This document shows positions 59,173 to 64,000 of a DNA stretch of 64,000 bases, in pieces. Below the pieces are notes generated by a model. The model was not told the origin of the DNA. It saw only the letters and a list, made by a program, of their open reading frames with translations, and did not search any database. The translations under genes and the position numbers were made by a program. How positions within the stretch are numbered: the stretch's first letter is position 1; each line of letters opens with the position of its first letter. Source of the stretch: Talinum fruticosum (lineage: Eukaryota; Streptophyta; Magnoliopsida; Caryophyllales; Talinaceae); the NCBI GenBank assembly GCA_021018815.1, contig JAITYX010000122.1:744001-808000 (forward strand). Reading direction: 5' to 3'.

Positions 59173-60552
59173 TGGTGTCGGAATCGAGAATCGGATTCGG
59201 GAGTGAGGGTACGAAATGTAGGGATAAACCCTTTTGTTACGCCTGTCCGAGGACGACCATGACTAGTTTGAGTAGAGAATCAACACTTTAAACACAAGCA
59301 AACAACATGGTAAACAGAAATTTTAAAGCAACCAAAACATGATAGAAAATGGCAAAAGCGAGATAAAAAGGAAAGCAAGAAAGAAAATAAAAGCAAAAGA
59401 AAAGAAAAGTGAGAAATTTACGAGGATTACATCGGGCGAGGAGGAAATAAAAGCGATATAACTCTTTTCTACAATATGAAAAGTGATGAAAAGCATAAAA
59501 TAAATAACCCCTTGAAGGCTGAACTTATTCCCTTAGGTTGTCCTACCTACCGATCCGGATCTCCGTACTAGATCCGATGTTGCGACGATGGTGAATCAAG
59601 AAAGGGGTTTTTGTGAGTTTTGAGTATAAGCAGAAGATTGATGATGGAATATTGTTCGAGATGTGGTAAGGATGAAGAATAGATTGGTAATAAGCTGAAA
59701 AAGGACCAAGAGATCATAATATAGAAGGAAGTATTTAGTAGCTCTTAGTCAAATTTTAGCGAGTGTAATGTTAGGGAATAAGCCTTCTAGTTAGCTTTCA
59801 TGCAGCATAATGCATTGGACAAAGCCGTATCGAAACGAGAGGCGGGGATCTCTATTTATAGGGGAGAAAGAGCTAGGTCATAAATGACCTAGAGTTACTC
59901 TTGGCTAGCCCCTCGAAGCGATTAAGAAAACCGGGCTAAAAATCACAAGATTGAATCGGATAGAATAGGATAAAATTGAATAGAAAGCGATCGGGGTCAC
60001 CAGCCACCCCGTTGTTACCTAGGGTTTCATACCCTTACGTGCTGCAAAGGGATTCTTCAGGCCAAAACGTGGCATTTCACTTGAAAAATCCAGGTAGCGG
60101 GCACCGGTCATACGGAGACATTTTGAGGGAAGAAGCTCCTAGTCTTGGGCGGATTGTCTTGGAGCTTAAATGCAACACTTGATACTTGTGATCATGAAAT
60201 GCAATGCGTAACACCGTCTTGAGGTCTTAAGCTCCGTGTCTCGATTATACAAAAGAGAAATGTAGAATTCCGAGCTTGGAATTTCCCGATACGCAGTATT
60301 GAACTCCATTGTCTCTAGAAGTTAGGCCCGGGCTTGGACCGTGTGAAATAAAAGGGATTTTTGGACCGACCCAAGGCAAAAGGCTTTTATGTGGTGCTAA
60401 GCGTTCTTTATGGTTAATTGGCTTCCGTCACGCCAATCAAATTCAGTTAGTGATCCAAATCCTCAAATAGGACTCGGGATTTTATCAATGGGCCAACAAT
60501 ATAAAATACATAATTAAAGAAGATAAGGGACGACACATTTTAAGTGTCTACA
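59173..60552 (-). repeat. Ty3/gypsy-type LTR (about 1.38 kb), minus orientation
   Basis: On the minus strand it starts TGTAGACACTTAAAATG at 60552, directly after a purine tract, and ends near 59173 (...CGACACCA). The end coordinate is a best guess from the CA terminus. The upstream 640 bp are homologous to 3785-4404. As a purine tract precedes it, it is the 3' LTR of an element whose body lies to the right. Confidence 0.65.
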
Positions 60553-60567
60553 GATAGCCCCCACTTT
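60553..60567 (-). other. polypurine tract of the minus-strand gypsy element
   Basis: On the minus strand it reads AAAGTGGGGGCTATC and abuts the LTR start TGTAGA. Its position fixes the element's orientation. Confidence 0.7.
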
Positions 60568-61197
60568 GACCGAGCTTGAAAGACGAAGGGTCAAAATAGA
60601 TACTAAAGGATACTTACCTCGATTCACGTGCGACGATTTTAATATTGATTGATGTGTAATGTCCGGAATTGGTTACTCGTGGAGCTCGAACTCTAACACG
60701 GGGCCTAGACTTGATCACGATGCGTGCGTTCGAAGTCCACTAATAGGATCCTAAGCTTGGCTTGATCGAGCCTAAAGCTTGGTAAATGTTAATGCGTAAA
60801 CTTCAACCGTTTTTGATATAAAGCTATGCTTGATAATCTACTGTACTAACATGCTCATTAGTAGATAATCATATTGATGAAAGTTCGGTGTTTTACCTGA
60901 AGAATTCGATCGAAAGTCGACTCTAAATTTGATCCGAAAAAGCTGATTTGGTGGGTCCAAGAGCCCCCACTTGCATGCATAAGGTGCCAACCATCTACTT
61001 GCCATGCTTGGTGAGACTTCACAAGCTACCCCATTAGTTAGGGCAGTAAGGCTACCATGACGGGACATCACCTCACCTCATGGCCGGCGCCGGCAGCTTT
61101 GGCAGCGCCTGTCCACTAACTTCTATCAAATTCCTTTGGTCTCTCTTACCTTTTAACTCTTGTCTTGTATGCTTGGCTTAGCTTGACCAAATGGATC
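60568..61197. other. gene-free interval between gypsy LTR and PMD gene
   Basis: No coding frame is visible. It presumably carries the promoter of the plus-strand gene that follows and the 3' non-coding region of the minus-strand retroelement. Confidence 0.45.
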
Positions 61198-61204
61198 TAT
61201 AAAA
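61198..61204 (+). promoter_or_regulatory. TATA box of the PMD gene
   Basis: TCTATAAAAGGGAGC is a near-ideal plant TATA box on the plus strand, about 190 bases upstream of the ATG at 61387. The downstream CACACTTCACTTACTC region is a plausible transcription start. Confidence 0.5.
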
Positions 61205-61386
61205 GGGAGCTTAGTGTGTTCATTTTGCACACTTCACTTACTCCGCTCTTGCTTTCTAGCTTTGCTCTTATTAAAAACTAGTTAGTCTTCAAAAATCTTC
61301 TCTTCAAAGACGTCTAGAAGGAACGCTCATCCTACCCGGAGGACAAAGGTTGAGAAGTTAGTCTAACATAACTTCTTGGAACGGGA

Positions 61387-63606
61387 ATGGCCTCCTCACA
61401 ACAAATGGAATCCAAATGGATTCTTGGTGGAGGCTGAGTATTATGTCTCTTCACTTGCCATTACTCCTTCGGTAAGTTAGTTGGCTTAAACTTCTACTAT
61501 TGATCATTTAGAGTAGTTCTTTAACTAAAAAAAAATCTTGTTTGATTTTTATCTTGCGAAAGGCTTAATCCAAAGTAGTAGTGTCATACCCAAATTCGTG
61601 GAGACATGTAGAATGACAAAAAGAGCGAGATTCCATTAGGGTCATTAGTGAGTGCTTTTGGGATACCACTAATACTTTCCATCTTCCTTCGGGAAATAAC
61701 TATTACTTCTTTGGACTTTTTCCGGTTAGGCTTCTCGAAGGAGCCTTTAGTCTATGATCGGAACTTATACGAATATCATGGCTACCTTTGTCATTTATTT
61801 GGTCTCGTGGCTAATAGGTTTCCTCAGGAAAACTTTAAATATACCATTCTTTTGGAGGCCTTTGAGGATGTTAGGTTTTGGGTTTGACATTCTCTACAAC
61901 AACAAGTCCGAATCGTGCTTGCTCTCTTATTGAGCACGATACTTTTTCTCGACCAAGCCTCTAAGGTTCATGTTCACTATTTAGTGAACTTAGCAGACTC
62001 TCGATAAAATAAAAGAACTTAACCGGGGTGCTCCCGCGTATACTTGCCTCATAAGGGGCCTCCGTGCCGGTGTACTACACACTAAACCTTAGACAGACTT
62101 GACCAACTATCTTCCACTCGTGAGGCTTGTAGAAGATCATTGAGGTATGCTCTCACTTATTTCCAATGTATTTTCATCTTGTGTGGATAAAAATCTTACT
62201 TGTTTTGTAAAAATATAGCCATGGTTGTACGAATATTTCCTGCACCTTTCGCCCGACTCAATAAATCATCCAACATTTTTTGCCTCCATATCATGGGCTA
62301 TAATCTATCTTTAACTACCCAAGATCCATGACATAGGCTTCTTGAGATCCACCCTTAACTCGTGGTCTTGTTGCCCCGCCCACTGCCTGTGGTGGACCTT
62401 GTGGGCATGGTTGTGGCCAGCACCGACTTAGGATGTGTGTGTTCTATACCCCTTTTCTTGTTGTTTTTCTCTTTTACTTTCTAGTTTCTTAGTGAATCTT
62501 GTATATACATTATGTTGGTCGTGGAGTCCCACCACAACTCTGTAACAACACATGGCCTCCGTCTGTTCTTCTTAATCAACTGCCAGCTATGTTACGCTTT
62601 CGCTTTCTTTCCCAACAATAGCAAATTGAAGTGACCACCGGGTATCCTTATACCAAGTTCTTAAATTTGTACACGTCTTATGCACATCATGCGAGGCGGA
62701 TTATGACTCGGCTGGTGAGTTTCCATTCCTTCATCTCTTTTCGGTAGTTGAACTTTTTGTGTGAAAATTAACTTCATCTTTTGTAGCTTACTCCAAAGGA
62801 TGTGCACATTCCAAGTCTTGAGGTGTATGGTTCTCAACCTGGAGAATCTCCCCATTATGTAAAGATTTCTAAAATCCCCGAGGAAGAAAATGTTGGGCAT
62901 CGTTTCCCCAAAACTGATGAGGGGTAAGAGTTTCATGCTCTTTACTTTTAGTTTCATGCTAAAAGTATTTTGCTAATACCATTTAATAAATTCTATAGTA
63001 TGATCGCGAGCAATCTCGAACCATGTCTATCGGACTTCAATTTGCTTTTAGGGAATTTGAGACTTCCTCACCTGAAAGGACTTTGCCAACTTTCTCGGGT
63101 TATTCTTTTGTTAGTGAAATGCTAACTTCCTTGAGCTTTTAGTAGGTGTGCTAATCGGTCGTTCATTTTTATAGAGGCGCCGATCTAGAGCATCTTCATC
63201 GGGAGGTTTCCTTGGTGCCCCGGGGATCAAACACACCAATCTAGCCAACAAGCACCTTCCAGTAGAACATCTAGAGCAGGTACATCACGGCGTTCTTCAC
63301 GACGTGCACATCGTCGGAGTACTTCTAAGGTGGGGCCTAGCACCTCAAGGCATAGTTCTTCCGGTGCGGGGCCTAACTTTGCTGTAGAGAGTCTCGAACA
63401 TTTTGCCCCTTCAAGCATTTGATCATCAAGGTAACCCACTTCACTTCCACCATGCTTCTTACAGTGGACCTTCTCATGGAGCATTTTAATCTTGGGACCA
63501 TGGAGCTAGCACTTCACAAGGTGGTGGAAACGGTCGATTTTCCACGTCCATCTTGGAGGATTTCGAGAACTATATCTTCGATGATGGTTTCGATGGCGAT
63601 GATTAG
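61387..63606 (+). pseudogene. plant-mobile-domain (PMD) gene, antisense in a gypsy element
   Basis: Exon 1 starts at ATG 61387 (MASSQQMESKWILGG, then shifted YYVSSLAITPS) and ends at donor GTAAGT 61472. Exon 2 (about 61564-62144) encodes the PMD signature in shifting frames: LGSLVS, FWDTTNTFHLPSGEITITSL (about 61651-61712), VLALLLSTILFL and NRGAPAYTCLIRGLRAGVLH. Exon 3, from 62219, has WLYEYFLHLSPDS. The last exon (63180-63606) has a Ser/Arg-rich tail and an acidic C terminus (EDFENYIFDDGFDGDD) ending at TAG 63604. PMD proteins occur in transposons and in the host MAIN/MAIL genes. Stops and frameshifts show that it is broken. It lies opposite to the gypsy LTR's strand, like the antisense additional ORFs of Tat-lineage elements. 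Confidence 0.6.
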
Positions 63607-64000
63607 TGAATCCCTTTGTTTTTAATATTTAATAGTTTGTAAGATTATGACTCTTATGCAATGAGATGGAATGCAAAGACTCGATTCTAAAAATGTTTTA
63701 TTTTATTAAATATGATACAAAAACTTTTAGGAAAAAATTACAAAGACAAAAGAAAAAAATTGCACTAGCCCCCATTCAAAAAAAAAAAAAAAAGAAAGGG
63801 AATTCTTAAGTGCATGGTCCAAAATATAAATATGGCTTGCGCCAAAATAGGTTGAGGCAGAAATAGATAATGGCCCAAGGAGTGCTCGGGCTAAAAGAAA
63901 TAAGATGAACTAGCTAGTCTAAGGTTGTGGTAGGCGCCACCCAAGACCTGGCGAATGCTATGGTGCTGGTGCAGTAGGACTTTTATGCCTGGGAATCGCT
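63607..64000. other. unassigned right end
   Basis: It contains an A-rich run at about 63779-63794 and mixed sequence without a clear frame. GGTAGGCGCCACCCAAG near 63930 resembles GGTAGGCGCCAACC in the gypsy LTR at 3950. It probably belongs to the minus-strand gypsy element's interior. Confidence 0.35.

Noticed and set aside
1..64000. tRNA, rRNA, riboswitch, bacterial-type operons or defence systems
   Set aside because: None seen. The only tRNA-like matches are the 12-19-base primer binding sites of retroelements.

Overview
This window is plant nuclear DNA, almost certainly angiosperm heterochromatin. Every coding signal I can identify belongs to a transposable element. The families are Ty1/copia elements with a third open reading frame (Sirevirus-like), Athila-type Ty3/gypsy elements with an aspartate-tRNA-type primer site, CACTA (En/Spm) DNA transposons, and a Ty3/gypsy LTR next to an opposite-strand plant-mobile-domain gene. 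I found no convincing host gene, tRNA, rRNA or CRISPR array. The species cannot be named from the sequence.

Layout, left to right. 1-3763 is the 3' part of a copia element (Copia-1: third ORF and 3' LTR), inserted in a gypsy LTR whose remainder is 3764-4404. 4974-6365 is a lone LTR of a related copia family. 6366-9990 is AT-rich and mostly unassigned, with one unexplained open frame at 8152-8640 on the minus strand. 9996-21064 is an Athila complex: the 3' internal region of one element, then an LTR split in two (12194-12667 and 18351-19334) by a non-autonomous Athila relative (12668-18350), then a primer site and Athila gag. That gag is cut by an LTR-to-LTR copia element (Copia-2, 21065-31853), after which a piece of Athila pol resumes at 31854-32150.

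32635-59060 is a CACTA transposon (CACTA-2, target duplication GTC) holding a four-deep nest. It carries a TNPA-like gene and was entered by a 5'-truncated copia (Copia-4, 35750-39113 plus 58408-58846). Copia-4's LTR is split by a second CACTA (CACTA-1, 39114-58407, target duplication TTG). CACTA-1 in turn holds a solo gypsy LTR (39571-42513, duplication TATTT) and an LTR-to-LTR copia (Copia-3, 47494-58037, duplication AGGGg/AGGGt). CACTA-1 has minus-strand TNPA-like and TNPD-like genes, and TNPD lacks its catalytic core. From 59173 to the end lies a minus-strand gypsy LTR with a purine tract, then a plus-strand, intron-bearing plant-mobile-domain gene (61387-63606) with its own TATA box, all degenerate.

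The elements act as insertion targets for one another and not as a pathway. All the genes look broken, but in two different ways. Copia-4 and the Athila copies carry old C-to-T stop codons. The younger Copia-2 and Copia-3 are broken mainly by small changes at CCG, CGG, CTG and CAG. That is the pattern expected of systematic long-read errors at methylated CHG sites, so part of their decay may be an assembly artefact. The strongest leads are this error signature, the nested CACTA structure confirmed by target duplications, and the opposite-strand PMD gene.
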